From positions 62,001 to 126,000 of the forward strand of contig NZ_JAERIT010000002.1 of NCBI RefSeq assembly GCF_017979475.1: 64,000 nt of DNA, read 5' to 3'. This DNA comes from Helicobacter pullorum NCTC 12824. GTDB taxonomy: Bacteria; Campylobacterota; Campylobacteria; Campylobacterales; Helicobacteraceae. Every line of letters starts with the position of its first letter. Within the stretch, counting starts at the first letter, position 1. This document shows positions 9,282 to 18,772 of the stretch, in pieces. The translations under genes were made by a program, and so were the position numbers. The notes under the pieces are model-generated. The model made no database searches. It was given only the letters and a program-made list of their open reading frames with translations, and was not told where the DNA came from.

Positions 9282-10385
9282 TTACACATTAAACCTAAAA
9301 TGCATTACATCTCCATCTACCACAATATAATCTTTGCCCTCTACTCGCATAGCGCCAGCCTCTTTTGCTTTTGCCTCTCCGCCATATTTAATAAAATCCT
9401 CATAAGAGATTACCTCCGCACGGATAAAGCCTTTTTCAAAATCCTTATGAATCACACCAGCAGCCACAGGTGCTTTGTCTCCACGATGAATCGTCCAAGC
9501 CCTCACTTCTTTTACTCCTGCTGTAAAATAGCTAATCAAACCAAGTTTAGAAAATCCCAAACGAATCACCGCATTAAGACCGCTTTCTTTTACACCTAAT
9601 TCTTGCAAAAATTCCTCTTGCTCTTCTTGACTTAATCCAACCAATTCCTCTTCTATTTTTGAACAAAGCTTAATCACCTCTGCACCATTTTTCTTAGCAT
9701 ATTCTCTTAATTGTTCCACAAATGAATTATCTGCATTCAATCCTACTTCATCGACATTTGCACCATAAATGATTTCTTTATTAGTGAGGAATCTCAATTC
9801 TTTATCCAAACCCAAAAAAACCTCATCTTTATTTCCAAAAGTCCTCACAGGATTCCCATTTTCAATATGATCCAAAAGCTCTTGTGCTACCTCTAAAGTT
9901 TTCTTTGCTTCTTTATCCGTCCCGCTTTTTGCCATTCTTGTGAGTTTTTCAACGCGTTTTTGAAGTGTTTGCATATCTGCAATCAAAAGTTCTGTCTCAA
10001 TAATCTCCACATCACGCAAAGGATCGATACTCCCTTCTACATGCGTAATATTAGAATCCTCAAAACATCGCACAATATGCAAAATCACTTCAGTTTCTCT
10101 AATATTTGCCAAAAACTGATTCCCAAGTCCCTCGCCCTTACTTGCACCCTTTACCAATCCTGCAATATCCACAAATTCTACCACTGAATTTTGGATTCTT
10201 TCTGGATTGACAATCTTTGCTAATTCTTGCAACCTTGTATCTGGCACAGGCACAACAGCCTTATTTGGCTCAATAGTGCAAAAAGGATAATTAGCCGCTT
10301 GTGCGTTTTGTGTTTTTGTCAATGCATTAAAAGTAGTAGATTTTCCAACATTTGGTAAGCCTACAATCCCTATTGATAATCCCAT
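9282..10385 (-). CDS. ychF: redox-regulated ATPase YchF (Obg family)
   Basis: A 367-residue P-loop protein of the Obg superfamily that binds ribosomes and prefers ATP to GTP. The Walker A GLPNVGKST is at residues 8-16, switch DIAGLVKGASKGEGLGNQF follows, and the usual NKxD specificity motif is replaced by the YchF-type NVDE. The C-terminal third is a TGS domain ending in VDGDVMHFRFNV. AAAGGA sits before the ATG. Only 9 bases separate it from pepA upstream, so the two are probably cotranscribed. Confidence 0.95.
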   Translation of the reverse strand: MGLSIGIVGLPNVGKSTTFNALTKTQNAQAANYPFCTIEPNKAVVPVPDTRLQELAKIVNPERIQNSVVEFVDIAGLVKGASKGEGLGNQFLANIRETEVILHIVRCFEDSNITHVEGSIDPLRDVEIIETELLIADMQTLQKRVEKLTRMAKSGTDKEAKKTLEVAQELLDHIENGNPVRTFGNKDEVFLGLDKELRFLTNKEIIYGANVDEVGLNADNSFVEQLREYAKKNGAEVIKLCSKIEEELVGLSQEEQEEFLQELGVKESGLNAVIRLGFSKLGLISYFTAGVKEVRAWTIHRGDKAPVAAGVIHKDFEKGFIRAEVISYEDFIKYGGEAKAKEAGAMRVEGKDYIVVDGDVMHFRFNV

Positions 10386-10394
10386 ATTTTTCCT

Positions 10395-11819
10395 TTATTT
10401 GATTTTATTTTTGATAAATTCCACACAAGCTCTAACACCTGCCCCACTTCCGCCAAAAGGATTCACACCCCAGCTTTTTTCTACATACGCAGGACCTGCA
10501 ATATCCAAATGCAACCACTTATCCTTAAGAGATTCTTCGACAAATTCTCCCAAAAACATACCCGCAGTAATTGCACTTCCATAACGACTTGAAGGAATAT
10601 TGCACAAATCAGCAACTTCAGATTTAAAAAGTTTCCCCAAATAAGGATTAAAGGGTAAAATTCCCGTAAGCTCTCCCACATTCCATGCAGCCGCCGCAAA
10701 ATCCTCTTTTAACTTCTTATTATAACCCATTATACCAGTTGTATAATCTCCCAATGCCACGACACAAGCACCTGTTAGAGTTGCCAAATCCACAAGAAAA
10801 TCCGGCTTCAAATCACTAGCAAAACTCAAACAATCTGCCAACACCAATCGCCCCTCTGCATCTGTATTTCGCACTTCAATACTTTTTTGGTTTCTTGCAA
10901 TTAAAATATCATCTGGCTTATATGCATTACCGCCTATCATATTTTCTGCCAAGCCCAAGATTCCATGCACCTCTGCTTTAATTCCAAGTTTTGCTATAGT
11001 CTCCAAAATTCCAATTACAGCACATGCACCACTTTTATCTGCTTTCATGGTTGTCATATAATCTCCGGGTTTCAAGCTCAAACCCCCACTATCATAAGTC
11101 AAGCCTTTGCCCACAAAAACAAATTTGAGTAATTTTTCTCCTCTAGCAATTTTTGGTTTATAGCTTAAATGCACCAAATAAGGCTCATTAACACTAGCTC
11201 TTGCCACAGCCAAAAATGCACCCATTTTATCCTTTTCTAAAAACTTTTTATCATAAACTTTACACTCAAAACCACTTTTTTTTGCCAACTCTTTTGCATA
11301 ATCTGCCACATATTTTGGAGTAGCTTGCTGGGGCGGAGTATTGACTAAATCTCTTACATTATTGATACTTTGTGCAAGTATTGTGGATTCTAAAATCCCA
11401 TTTTGCAAAGTAGTCTTATCTATTTTTTTTGAAACAAGATAAACTTCGCTCAAATTTGTCTTGCTTTTTACGCTTTTAAACGCATCATAGCTATACATTC
11501 CAAGCAAAATCCCCAAACACACTTTTTGTATTTCTTCTTTTTTCTCTATTTCAATCGAAATGCTTTTAATTTTGAGTTTTTTGAGGCTTTGTATCGCATT
11601 TGCCAAAGCATCACTCAATGCGTTTGGAAACTCATAATTGTATTTTTCCAATCCCACAAAACAAGTTTTACTTTCACTCAAAAAACAGCACCCTTCGCCC
11701 TCAAAATTATGAATCTTTAACGCTTCTTTTTCTGTCTTACTAAGATTTGTAGGGAGTTTTTTGTCTCTTAAGAGTATGATTTTAACATCTGCTTGTTTTT
11801 CACTTGCTAATATTTTCAT
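10395..11819 (-). CDS. pepA: leucyl aminopeptidase (M17)
   Basis: Cytoplasmic metallo-aminopeptidase that removes N-terminal residues from peptides. The 474 residues have the variable N-terminal domain and the catalytic domain with the M17 signature NTDAEGRLVLAD, the metal-binding VGKGLTYDSGG and the lysine of MKADKSGA. In E. coli the same protein also binds DNA in Xer recombination and carAB control; whether that applies here is unknown. The first 20 bases overlap the end of the DedA gene upstream. Confidence 0.95.
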   Translation of the reverse strand: MKILASEKQADVKIILLRDKKLPTNLSKTEKEALKIHNFEGEGCCFLSESKTCFVGLEKYNYEFPNALSDALANAIQSLKKLKIKSISIEIEKKEEIQKVCLGILLGMYSYDAFKSVKSKTNLSEVYLVSKKIDKTTLQNGILESTILAQSINNVRDLVNTPPQQATPKYVADYAKELAKKSGFECKVYDKKFLEKDKMGAFLAVARASVNEPYLVHLSYKPKIARGEKLLKFVFVGKGLTYDSGGLSLKPGDYMTTMKADKSGACAVIGILETIAKLGIKAEVHGILGLAENMIGGNAYKPDDILIARNQKSIEVRNTDAEGRLVLADCLSFASDLKPDFLVDLATLTGACVVALGDYTTGIMGYNKKLKEDFAAAAWNVGELTGILPFNPYLGKLFKSEVADLCNIPSSRYGSAITAGMFLGEFVEESLKDKWLHLDIAGPAYVEKSWGVNPFGGSGAGVRACVEFIKNKIK

Positions 11820-12414
11820 TTTTAGATTCTCCTATAATTTTTTTCTCAACTTTTTGTGTCATCTTGTGCAAATAATAATAAATCCCGCCACCAAGAATCA
11901 CAACAAAAGGAATGGCAACATAATAATGTTCTTTGCCAAAATGCACCAATGCCAAAAGCTCTTCCCCAAAGAAATAAGCAAGCAAAATAGTAATAGCAGC
12001 CCACACCATTGCACTAATTAAATTAATAAAGGCAAAAGTTTTTGCACTATAACGCGTCACACCTATACTCATAGGAATGATAGTTCGCATTCCATACAAA
12101 TAACGCTGCACAAAAATAATAGGCCAACCATATTTTTGCAAAAGCAAATGTGCAAAGGCAAATTTTCTTCGTTGCGTCTTAAGCTTTTTGTAAATAAATT
12201 GTTTGTTATAACGCCCAATATAAAAATAAATCTGATCCCCTACAAATCCACCTAATCCTGCAACCAAAATTGCAATAGGAATCACCATATGCCCTGTATG
12301 GCACATAATCCCTGCCATTATAAGCCCCAATTCACCTTCTAATATACTCCAAAGAAATAAAATAATATAACCATATTCTTGAAGCCATTGAATAAATAAC
12401 TCTTCCATGTCCAA
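11800..12414 (-). CDS. DedA family membrane protein (paralogue 1)
   Basis: A 204-residue DedA/VTT-domain inner-membrane protein. The family is linked to undecaprenyl-phosphate or phospholipid translocation and membrane homeostasis. Landmarks are an N-terminal FLWSILEGELGL, GGFVGDQIYFYIGR in the first third, and the R-x3-G-x-R-x6-G pattern in VQRYLYGMRTIIPMSIG, followed by two C-terminal hydrophobic segments. It is followed by pepA (20-base overlap). A second, shorter paralogue lies at 16308-16874, on the other side of msrB-metH. Confidence 0.87.
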   Translation of the reverse strand: MDMEELFIQWLQEYGYIILFLWSILEGELGLIMAGIMCHTGHMVIPIAILVAGLGGFVGDQIYFYIGRYNKQFIYKKLKTQRRKFAFAHLLLQKYGWPIIFVQRYLYGMRTIIPMSIGVTRYSAKTFAFINLISAMVWAAITILLAYFFGEELLALVHFGKEHYYVAIPFVVILGGGIYYYLHKMTQKVEKKIIGESKNENISK

Positions 12415-12495
12415 TCTTTAAATCCAAAAATATAGCTTAGATTCTATCTAATTTTTGCTTAACAAACCCTCTTATCAATATTAATTCTCAACATT

Positions 12496-12855
12496 CTAAT
12501 CTTTTTGAAAAACCAAAGAAATAGAATTCACACAATGCCTTACATTTTTCTTTGTAAATCCTTCTCCCCTAAAAATATGCCCCAAATGCCCTCCACATTT
12601 CGCACAAACAATCTCTATCCGACTTCCATCGCTATCAAGCTGCTCCATCACAGCCCCTTTAATACAATCATCAAAACTAGGCCAACCACAACCTGAATGG
12701 AATTTATCTTTAGAATCATACAAAATACTCCCGCATTGCTTGCACAAATAAACGCCTTTTTCAAAAAAATTTTCATATTCTCCGCTAAAAGGTGCTTCTG
12801 TTCCTTTATGCAAAATTACCCATTCTTCCTCGCTACTTAATTTCCTAAACATCAA
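12496..12855 (-). CDS. msrB: peptide-methionine (R)-S-oxide reductase
   Basis: Reduces methionine-R-sulfoxide in proteins. The 119 residues form a stand-alone MsrB domain (in H. pylori MsrA and MsrB are fused). Zinc ligands C38/C41 and C84/C87 and the catalytic C108 in RHCVNS are all present, as are HSGCGWPSF and GHLGHIF. It lies 6 bases downstream of metH, making a logical methionine-related pair, and there is no separate promoter visible between them. Confidence 0.95.
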   Translation of the reverse strand: MMFRKLSSEEEWVILHKGTEAPFSGEYENFFEKGVYLCKQCGSILYDSKDKFHSGCGWPSFDDCIKGAVMEQLDSDGSRIEIVCAKCGGHLGHIFRGEGFTKKNVRHCVNSISLVFQKD

Positions 12856-12861
12856 TCAATC

Positions 12862-15800
12862 CTAAAGCGCAAAATATTTTGCTTCTTTGTGTGGCACTAT
12901 CAAAGCCGAAGTTGTTGCTTCTGGACTCATCTGATAAGTCTCACTCAAAGTAATCCCAAACTCTTGTGGCTTCAAAAGATTAAACAATCCCTCATTCAAA
13001 GCTAAATCTGGACAAGCTGGATAGCCAAAAGAGTATCTTTGCCCCTCTTTTTCTCCAAGCCCTAATTCCCTTCTCACTCTTTGATGCACAAAGTCCGCCA
13101 ATGCTTCTGCCAACTCAACTCCTAATGCATGCACCAAATAATATTTATGGTATTGACTTTCTTGGTATAATTTTTCTTCAAAAGGTGCAAGATTTAACCC
13201 ACTAGAAACCAAGTGCAAAGCACAAATATCTTGCTCTTTATTAAAATAATCCCCCAAACACAAATAAGGCTTCTTAGAGCTTCTAGGAAATAAAAAAGAT
13301 TCCACATTTTTAAAATCGCAATTCTCACTCACTTCCAAAATAAGCCCCTGTGTTTTATCTTCTGGAATCTTAGTGCGTGTATGATAATATCCATAAAGCA
13401 CTACTGGAGCAAAAATATTTTGTTCTATAAATTCTTTTTTCAACGATTCTAACATCGGCTCTAATTCATTTTCTTTGAGTTTTAAATATTCATCTTTTTT
13501 GAGTTTGCTATAACCCCAACGATGCTTAAACAATAAATCTTTATCCAAATAATCAAAAACTTCAAGAATCTCTTGATGAGATAATTGCAAAACTTTTCTA
13601 CCAAAAAATGGAGGCTTATAAACCTCATAACTAAACTCTAATTCACATTTTATTGGTTTAAAAATTTCTTTTACCTCTAATTGTTTTTCAAGTTTTTTAG
13701 CCACTCTTTGTTCTAGCTTAGAATCTTCGTTTTTATTTTTTTGTGAAGGCAAAGTAATGTCACTAAAATCACCGCTTTGAATAATCTGCATTGCCGCAAC
13801 ACTATCAAAAGCGTCTTTGCAATAAAAAATCACCCCATCATAATTTGGACGGCAATACTCATCCACAAAATTTCGATTGAGTGCCGCTCCACCAAGCATA
13901 ATAGGGATTTTAATCCCAAGCCTTTTTAATTCTTCTAAATTTTCCTTCATTACCAAAGTTGATTTTACAAGCAATCCGCTCATACCAATGCAATCTACTT
14001 TTTCCTTTTTAAGAACCTCTAAAAACTTCTCCAACTCCGCTTTAATACCGATATTAATCACATTAAAGCCATTGTTGCTTAGGATAATATCCACAAGATT
14101 CTTCCCTACATCATGCACATCACCTTTCACCGTCCCAATTACAATGGTAGTTTTATGAGAATTAGTTTTTTTAGGCAAAAACTCATTGAGATAATCGACA
14201 CTTTTTTTCATTACCTCTGCACTTTGCAAAACAAAAGGAAGCTGCATTTCTCCAGCACCAAATCGCTCTCCAACAACCTTCATTGCATCAATTAAAATCT
14301 CATTAACAATCACTTCAGGATTAATTTCATCTTTTGCTACTGGGAGAATCTTTTGCATTGCATTTAAATCCCCCTCAATAAGATATTTTGAAATCCTCTC
14401 TTGTGTGCTTAAATGGCTTTCATCTTCTTTAGAATCCAAATCCAACCCAGACTTTTTTTCAAAATAACTAATAAAATCATACAAAGGTTGCGAAGTCTTT
14501 TGTGTATTAAAAATCAAATCTTCACACACTTGAATATCTTCACGCTCTAACCTAGCATAAGGAATAATATGTGCGACATTTACAATTGCAGAAGTTAAAC
14601 CCTTTTGGATTGCATGATACAAAAACACCGAATTTAAGCAGATTCTACCCTCTTTGCTAAGTCCAAAAGAAATATTAGAAAGCCCCAAAGTGCTTCCAGC
14701 TTTGGGATAGATTTTCATAATCTCTTCAATAGCCCCCAAAGTCTCCATTCCAGCAGTAAAATATTCTTCATCTCCGCTACCAATAGTAAAGGTAAGTGGA
14801 TCAAAAATAATATCTTCCTCCCTCAAATGATGCACTTCTATGGCTCTTTGCATCATTCTTTTTGCACACTCCACTTTTCTTTCTTTTGTTTTGCACATTC
14901 CTTTTTCATCGATTGTTAAACACACCAAAACACAACCAAACTTTTTAGCCAATCCTGCTACTTTATCAAATTTTTCAATCCCATCTTCTAAGTTTGCAGA
15001 ATTAATAATACATCTCCCACCAATTAGCTTTAATGCAATTTCTAAAGCTGTTACTTGTGTAGAATCAGGCATAAGCGGCAATGGAATCTTTGTAGCATAC
15101 AAAGAAATCAACTCTTGCATATCTTTACTTTCATCTCGCCCAGCAAAAGCCACGCTTACATCAAGCACATGTGCGCCCTTTTTGACCTGATCACTCCCAA
15201 CTCCCAAAGCTCCTTCATAATTTTCATTCAACAATAATTCTCTAAAAGCTTTAGAACCTGTTGCATTAGAACGCTCTCCTATTAGAAGTGGTGCGGGATT
15301 TTGCTTAAGCTCATATGCTCCAAACAAAGAAGCAATACTAGGCTTGTATTCTCCTTTTGGAAGAGATGGAATTTTATCTTTGGTTTTTTCTACAAGCTTT
15401 TGAATGTGTTTAGGTGTTGTCCCACAACATCCCCCAAGTAATGCTACACCCGGAATCTTCAAAAACTCACTTTCAATCTCACTAAATTCCTCTGCTTCCA
15501 TCGGATAGTAAGTGACTCCACCTTTGTTTTGCGGCAACCCTGCATTTGCGTGAATAGAAATAGGAAATTTACTAACTTGACTTAATTCCAATAAATATTT
15601 CTTTGCCAAATCCGGACCCAATCCACAATTAATCCCCAAAGAAAAAATATCAAATGGCTCTAAAATATAAAATAATGTAGCAATATCTGTCCCAATTAGC
15701 ATTGAGCCATTTGTTTCGATAGTTGCTGAAACCATAATAGGAATCTCTTTGTCAATCTCTCTAATGGCGTGCAAGGCAGCTTTTATCTGCAAGGGATCTT

Positions 15801-16302
15801 GAGCGGTTTCTAGCAAAATCAAATCTACATTTGCCTCTTTAAAGCCACTCACAACCTTACAATACCCCAAAAACATCGTATCATAATCAATATGCCCAAG
15901 ACTAGGCAATTTTGTCCCCGGACCCAAAGACCCAGCCACAAACAAAGCATCTTTTTGATTCTCTAAAGGCTTGTGTTTTAACATCGCCTCTTTTGCTAAT
16001 TGCACCCCAAGTTTAGCAATTTCTTTTGAATGCTCTTGCATCTCATATTCTGCCAAAACCCATTCCATAGCCCCAAAGGTATTACTTGTAATAATATTAG
16101 CCCCTGCTTGAAGATAGCTTGTATAAATCTCATCAATAATCTGCGGACTATAAAGATTCAATGCTTCTGTGCAGCCTGCTAGGCTTTCTCCTTTGGCATT
16201 TCTGCCCCATTTTATATTTTCCTTTTTTTGTATTTCTGTCCCCATTGCTCCATCGAGGATTAAAACTTGTTTTTGGATTAATTCTTGCAATTTTTTCTTC
16301 AT
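12862..16302 (-). CDS. metH: cobalamin-dependent methionine synthase
   Basis: Transfers the methyl group of methyltetrahydrofolate to homocysteine through methylcobalamin. All four modules are present in 1146 residues: homocysteine domain (DGAMGTEIQ at the N-terminus, zinc cysteines in INCG and GGCCG), pterin domain (IGERSNATGSKAF), B12 domain with the cobalt-binding histidine in DVHDVGKN, and the C-terminal activation domain with the S-adenosylmethionine motif RYSFGYPACPDL. Slightly shorter than the E. coli enzyme but complete. It starts 5 bases after the second DedA gene, so a cobalamin riboswitch directly upstream is excluded. Confidence 0.96.
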   Translation of the reverse strand: MKKKLQELIQKQVLILDGAMGTEIQKKENIKWGRNAKGESLAGCTEALNLYSPQIIDEIYTSYLQAGANIITSNTFGAMEWVLAEYEMQEHSKEIAKLGVQLAKEAMLKHKPLENQKDALFVAGSLGPGTKLPSLGHIDYDTMFLGYCKVVSGFKEANVDLILLETAQDPLQIKAALHAIREIDKEIPIMVSATIETNGSMLIGTDIATLFYILEPFDIFSLGINCGLGPDLAKKYLLELSQVSKFPISIHANAGLPQNKGGVTYYPMEAEEFSEIESEFLKIPGVALLGGCCGTTPKHIQKLVEKTKDKIPSLPKGEYKPSIASLFGAYELKQNPAPLLIGERSNATGSKAFRELLLNENYEGALGVGSDQVKKGAHVLDVSVAFAGRDESKDMQELISLYATKIPLPLMPDSTQVTALEIALKLIGGRCIINSANLEDGIEKFDKVAGLAKKFGCVLVCLTIDEKGMCKTKERKVECAKRMMQRAIEVHHLREEDIIFDPLTFTIGSGDEEYFTAGMETLGAIEEIMKIYPKAGSTLGLSNISFGLSKEGRICLNSVFLYHAIQKGLTSAIVNVAHIIPYARLEREDIQVCEDLIFNTQKTSQPLYDFISYFEKKSGLDLDSKEDESHLSTQERISKYLIEGDLNAMQKILPVAKDEINPEVIVNEILIDAMKVVGERFGAGEMQLPFVLQSAEVMKKSVDYLNEFLPKKTNSHKTTIVIGTVKGDVHDVGKNLVDIILSNNGFNVINIGIKAELEKFLEVLKKEKVDCIGMSGLLVKSTLVMKENLEELKRLGIKIPIMLGGAALNRNFVDEYCRPNYDGVIFYCKDAFDSVAAMQIIQSGDFSDITLPSQKNKNEDSKLEQRVAKKLEKQLEVKEIFKPIKCELEFSYEVYKPPFFGRKVLQLSHQEILEVFDYLDKDLLFKHRWGYSKLKKDEYLKLKENELEPMLESLKKEFIEQNIFAPVVLYGYYHTRTKIPEDKTQGLILEVSENCDFKNVESFLFPRSSKKPYLCLGDYFNKEQDICALHLVSSGLNLAPFEEKLYQESQYHKYYLVHALGVELAEALADFVHQRVRRELGLGEKEGQRYSFGYPACPDLALNEGLFNLLKPQEFGITLSETYQMSPEATTSALIVPHKEAKYFAL

Positions 16303-16307
16303 TTTTC

Positions 16308-16874
16308 CTACTTTCTTTGTTTTTTACTCACCCTATTCAACCAAAACCAAAGCCCACCAAAAAGTATTATTATAAATATAGGTGCCAAATAAGGATATTC
16401 ACCCAATAAATCTATACCTTTGATGATAATTTCTCCCAAAAAATACCCCAAAAGTCCAATACTCACTCCCCACAGCACAGCCCCTAAAGCATTATAAAAG
16501 CTAAATTTTACAAAACTATAACTTGTTAATGCCACAGCAAAAGGCACGAGCGTTTTTAAACCATAAACATATTTTTTAAGCACCAAAATAATTGACCCAT
16601 AACGCTTCATTAGCAAATGAATATAAGCCAATTTCCTACGATGCTTTGAAAGATATGGCATCATTCCTTGTTTTTGATAACGTGCCAAATAAAAAAGTGC
16701 CATATCTCCCAAAAAATTTGCAAAAACTGCCACAAAAATACTTATTGTCAAATCCATTTTTCCAGCATAGCTTAAAACACTTGCTCCAACAAGCGCTACA
16801 AATCCTCCTCCTAGAGAATATAAAAATAAAATAATATAACCATATTTCACAATCAAATCAATTGTTTCTTGCAT
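16308..16874 (-). CDS. DedA family membrane protein (paralogue 2)
   Basis: A 188-residue paralogue of the protein at 11800-12414. It shares the opening KYGYIILFLYSL, FLGDMALFYLAR, HRRKLAYIHLLMKRYG and the VLKKYVYGLKTLVPFAVAL block, though here lysine replaces the first arginine of the R-x3-G-x-R motif. Five or so hydrophobic segments span the protein. It is the first gene of a dedA-metH-msrB run with very short gaps, so the membrane protein and the methionine genes are probably on one transcript. Confidence 0.85.
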   Translation of the reverse strand: MQETIDLIVKYGYIILFLYSLGGGFVALVGASVLSYAGKMDLTISIFVAVFANFLGDMALFYLARYQKQGMMPYLSKHRRKLAYIHLLMKRYGSIILVLKKYVYGLKTLVPFAVALTSYSFVKFSFYNALGAVLWGVSIGLLGYFLGEIIIKGIDLLGEYPYLAPIFIIILFGGLWFWLNRVSKKQRK

Positions 16875-16915
16875 TTTTAAGCCCTTTATGAAAATAACTC
16901 TTATTTTAAATTGCC

Positions 16916-16921
16916 ATTATA
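16916..16921 (-). promoter_or_regulatory. -10 box of dedA-metH-msrB promoter
   Basis: TATAAT on the minus strand preceded by TTTGA, about 42 bases ahead of the DedA start codon at 16874. Confidence 0.5.
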
Positions 16922-16951
16922 TCAAATAATCCTAACTATTTTATTTCAAAA

Positions 16952-17674
16952 TCAATATTTTACACTACTCAAAAACAATCCATTAGGCGGTGCTGGGATA
17001 GAAAAGATTCTTTCTCCCAAAAGCTGCTTTTTCAAATCTGATATTTGCAAATTCCCCTTATCAATCTCTAGCAAATATCCAACCATTAATCGAATTTGAG
17101 AACGCAAGAATCCATTTCCCCAAAATAAAAAAATATAAAATTTTCCCCTTTTTAACAATCGAGCCTTATAAATTTCCCTCACACTTCCTTTAGTGCCACT
17201 GCCATCATTTTTCATAAAAGCCTTAAAATTATGCAACCCCTCAAATTCCTTCAAAGCTTCCTTGATTATCCCTACATTTTGAAAACAATAATAATGTGCA
17301 AAAGGGGCAATAAATGGTGAATATTCTTGAGAAATCACATAGCAATACCCTCTTCTTTTTGCATTAAATCGTGCATGAAAATCATCATCTACCTGCCAAA
17401 TCTTTTTAATTTTAACAAGAGGATATAATTTCAAATTTAAAATTTCTTGTAATTTTTGTAAATCCTTGTGAAAATCTGGAATCTTCAAAGAAATCACCTG
17501 AGCACTAGCATGAACTCCCTTATCTGTCCTCCCACTGCCAATAATCTTTTCAAAAATCCCAACACTCCCAAAAACCTCTTCCAAAAACCCACTTACAGAT
17601 TGTCTATCCTTTTGCTTTTGGAATCCGCAAAAATTTGCACCATTATAGGCAATTTTCATTGCCACTTTCATCAT
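16952..17674 (-). CDS. truA: tRNA pseudouridine(38-40) synthase
   Basis: Makes pseudouridine at positions 38-40 of the tRNA anticodon stem. The catalytic aspartate is in GRTDKGVHA, and NFCGFQKQ near the N-terminus and FLRSQIRLMVG near the C-terminus are family motifs. I start at the ATG whose A is shared with the TGA of the upstream permease gene; AGAAGG lies 8 bases before it, giving 240 residues. A longer reading from 17728 would run inside the upstream gene and lacks such a site. Order and coupling with the LptF/G-type gene resemble H. pylori. Confidence 0.95.
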   Translation of the reverse strand: MMKVAMKIAYNGANFCGFQKQKDRQSVSGFLEEVFGSVGIFEKIIGSGRTDKGVHASAQVISLKIPDFHKDLQKLQEILNLKLYPLVKIKKIWQVDDDFHARFNAKRRGYCYVISQEYSPFIAPFAHYYCFQNVGIIKEALKEFEGLHNFKAFMKNDGSGTKGSVREIYKARLLKRGKFYIFLFWGNGFLRSQIRLMVGYLLEIDKGNLQISDLKKQLLGERIFSIPAPPNGLFLSSVKY

Positions 17675-18699
17675 CAATAATACCTTCTCACAAATCGCTG
17701 ATAACCAAAATACCCCACTAATCCCCAAACAATAGGCAATAACACCATTCCAATAAGTGGCAAATAATTAGCAACCAAATAAGTTAGAGCATAAAACACT
17801 CCAATTATTAGCATTGATTGCAAAATCGTATGATTTCTTTGGTATCTAGGATTCTTAACGCCCAAAAGCGGGAAAAAATACAAACTCACAAAAGGAAACA
17901 AAGACATTAGCACATACATACTCAAATCCCTTAAAGTTTTCCTTTGTCTATCATTTTCATAGAATGCCCTATTCCAATATTCAAAAACACCCAAATTTTC
18001 TCCACTAATATCTGTAATGCTATTACGCAAAATCAAGGTTTTAAAAGCTATTTTTTCAATTGCATTTTCATCGGGACGATAAATTTTTCCATTATCCAAA
18101 ATCGCCTCCATAACGCCATCTTTATTGATAATTTTGGCATCTTTAGCAAAAATTAGCCCACCTTCTTTTCCAAAGGAAAGCAAAACAATATCTTTATAAC
18201 TCATATCTTCGTGATTTTCTTTTACATATACAAGCCAATTTCCCAGTTTCTGCCCAAATTCTCCAGCTTGCAAATTAATATTAATGCTATTTTTTCGCTC
18301 TTCTAAAAACTGCCGATATGCCAAATCGCTTAATGGCGTCAAAATAAGCGACAAGATAAAAAGAGAAATGCTTGCTAATAAAGCAATGGGGAAAAATATC
18401 TTTATAATTTTATTAGGACTCATTCCCAAAGCAAATAAAACAGGCAATTCATAATCAAAAGAAAGCCTTGATAATGAAAGCGCACAAGCCACAAAAAAAC
18501 TCAATGGTATCACAAAAAACAACATCAAAGGCAAAGTATAAAAATACAAAGAAAGCAACTCTAAAAAGCTAATTTGCACGACAAAAGTTACACCTGCAAT
18601 GCGTATAAAAATCACCACTGAAGCAATAAAAAATAACACCAAAAAAGTTGGAAAAAATATCTGCGAAAAACTATGGAATAAATAATTTTTAATTCTCAA
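17674..18699 (-). CDS. LptF/LptG family permease
   Basis: A 341-residue YjgP/YjgQ-type inner-membrane protein, a component of the lipopolysaccharide export ABC transporter LptBFG. Three membrane segments in the first 120 residues, a periplasmic jellyroll-like domain (about 130-260) and three C-terminal segments match the family. FALGMSPNKI is the conserved coupling-helix region (usually R/LGxS). Whether it is F or G cannot be told from one copy. It overlaps truA by one base (TGATG). Confidence 0.88.
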   Translation of the reverse strand: MRIKNYLFHSFSQIFFPTFLVLFFIASVVIFIRIAGVTFVVQISFLELLSLYFYTLPLMLFFVIPLSFFVACALSLSRLSFDYELPVLFALGMSPNKIIKIFFPIALLASISLFILSLILTPLSDLAYRQFLEERKNSININLQAGEFGQKLGNWLVYVKENHEDMSYKDIVLLSFGKEGGLIFAKDAKIINKDGVMEAILDNGKIYRPDENAIEKIAFKTLILRNSITDISGENLGVFEYWNRAFYENDRQRKTLRDLSMYVLMSLFPFVSLYFFPLLGVKNPRYQRNHTILQSMLIIGVFYALTYLVANYLPLIGMVLLPIVWGLVGYFGYQRFVRRYY

Positions 18700-18772
18700 A
18701 AAAATATCCTATTTAAATTCTCAAAAAAATAATTTTATATTCTACACAAAATGCACTAAATTTTTACAAAAA

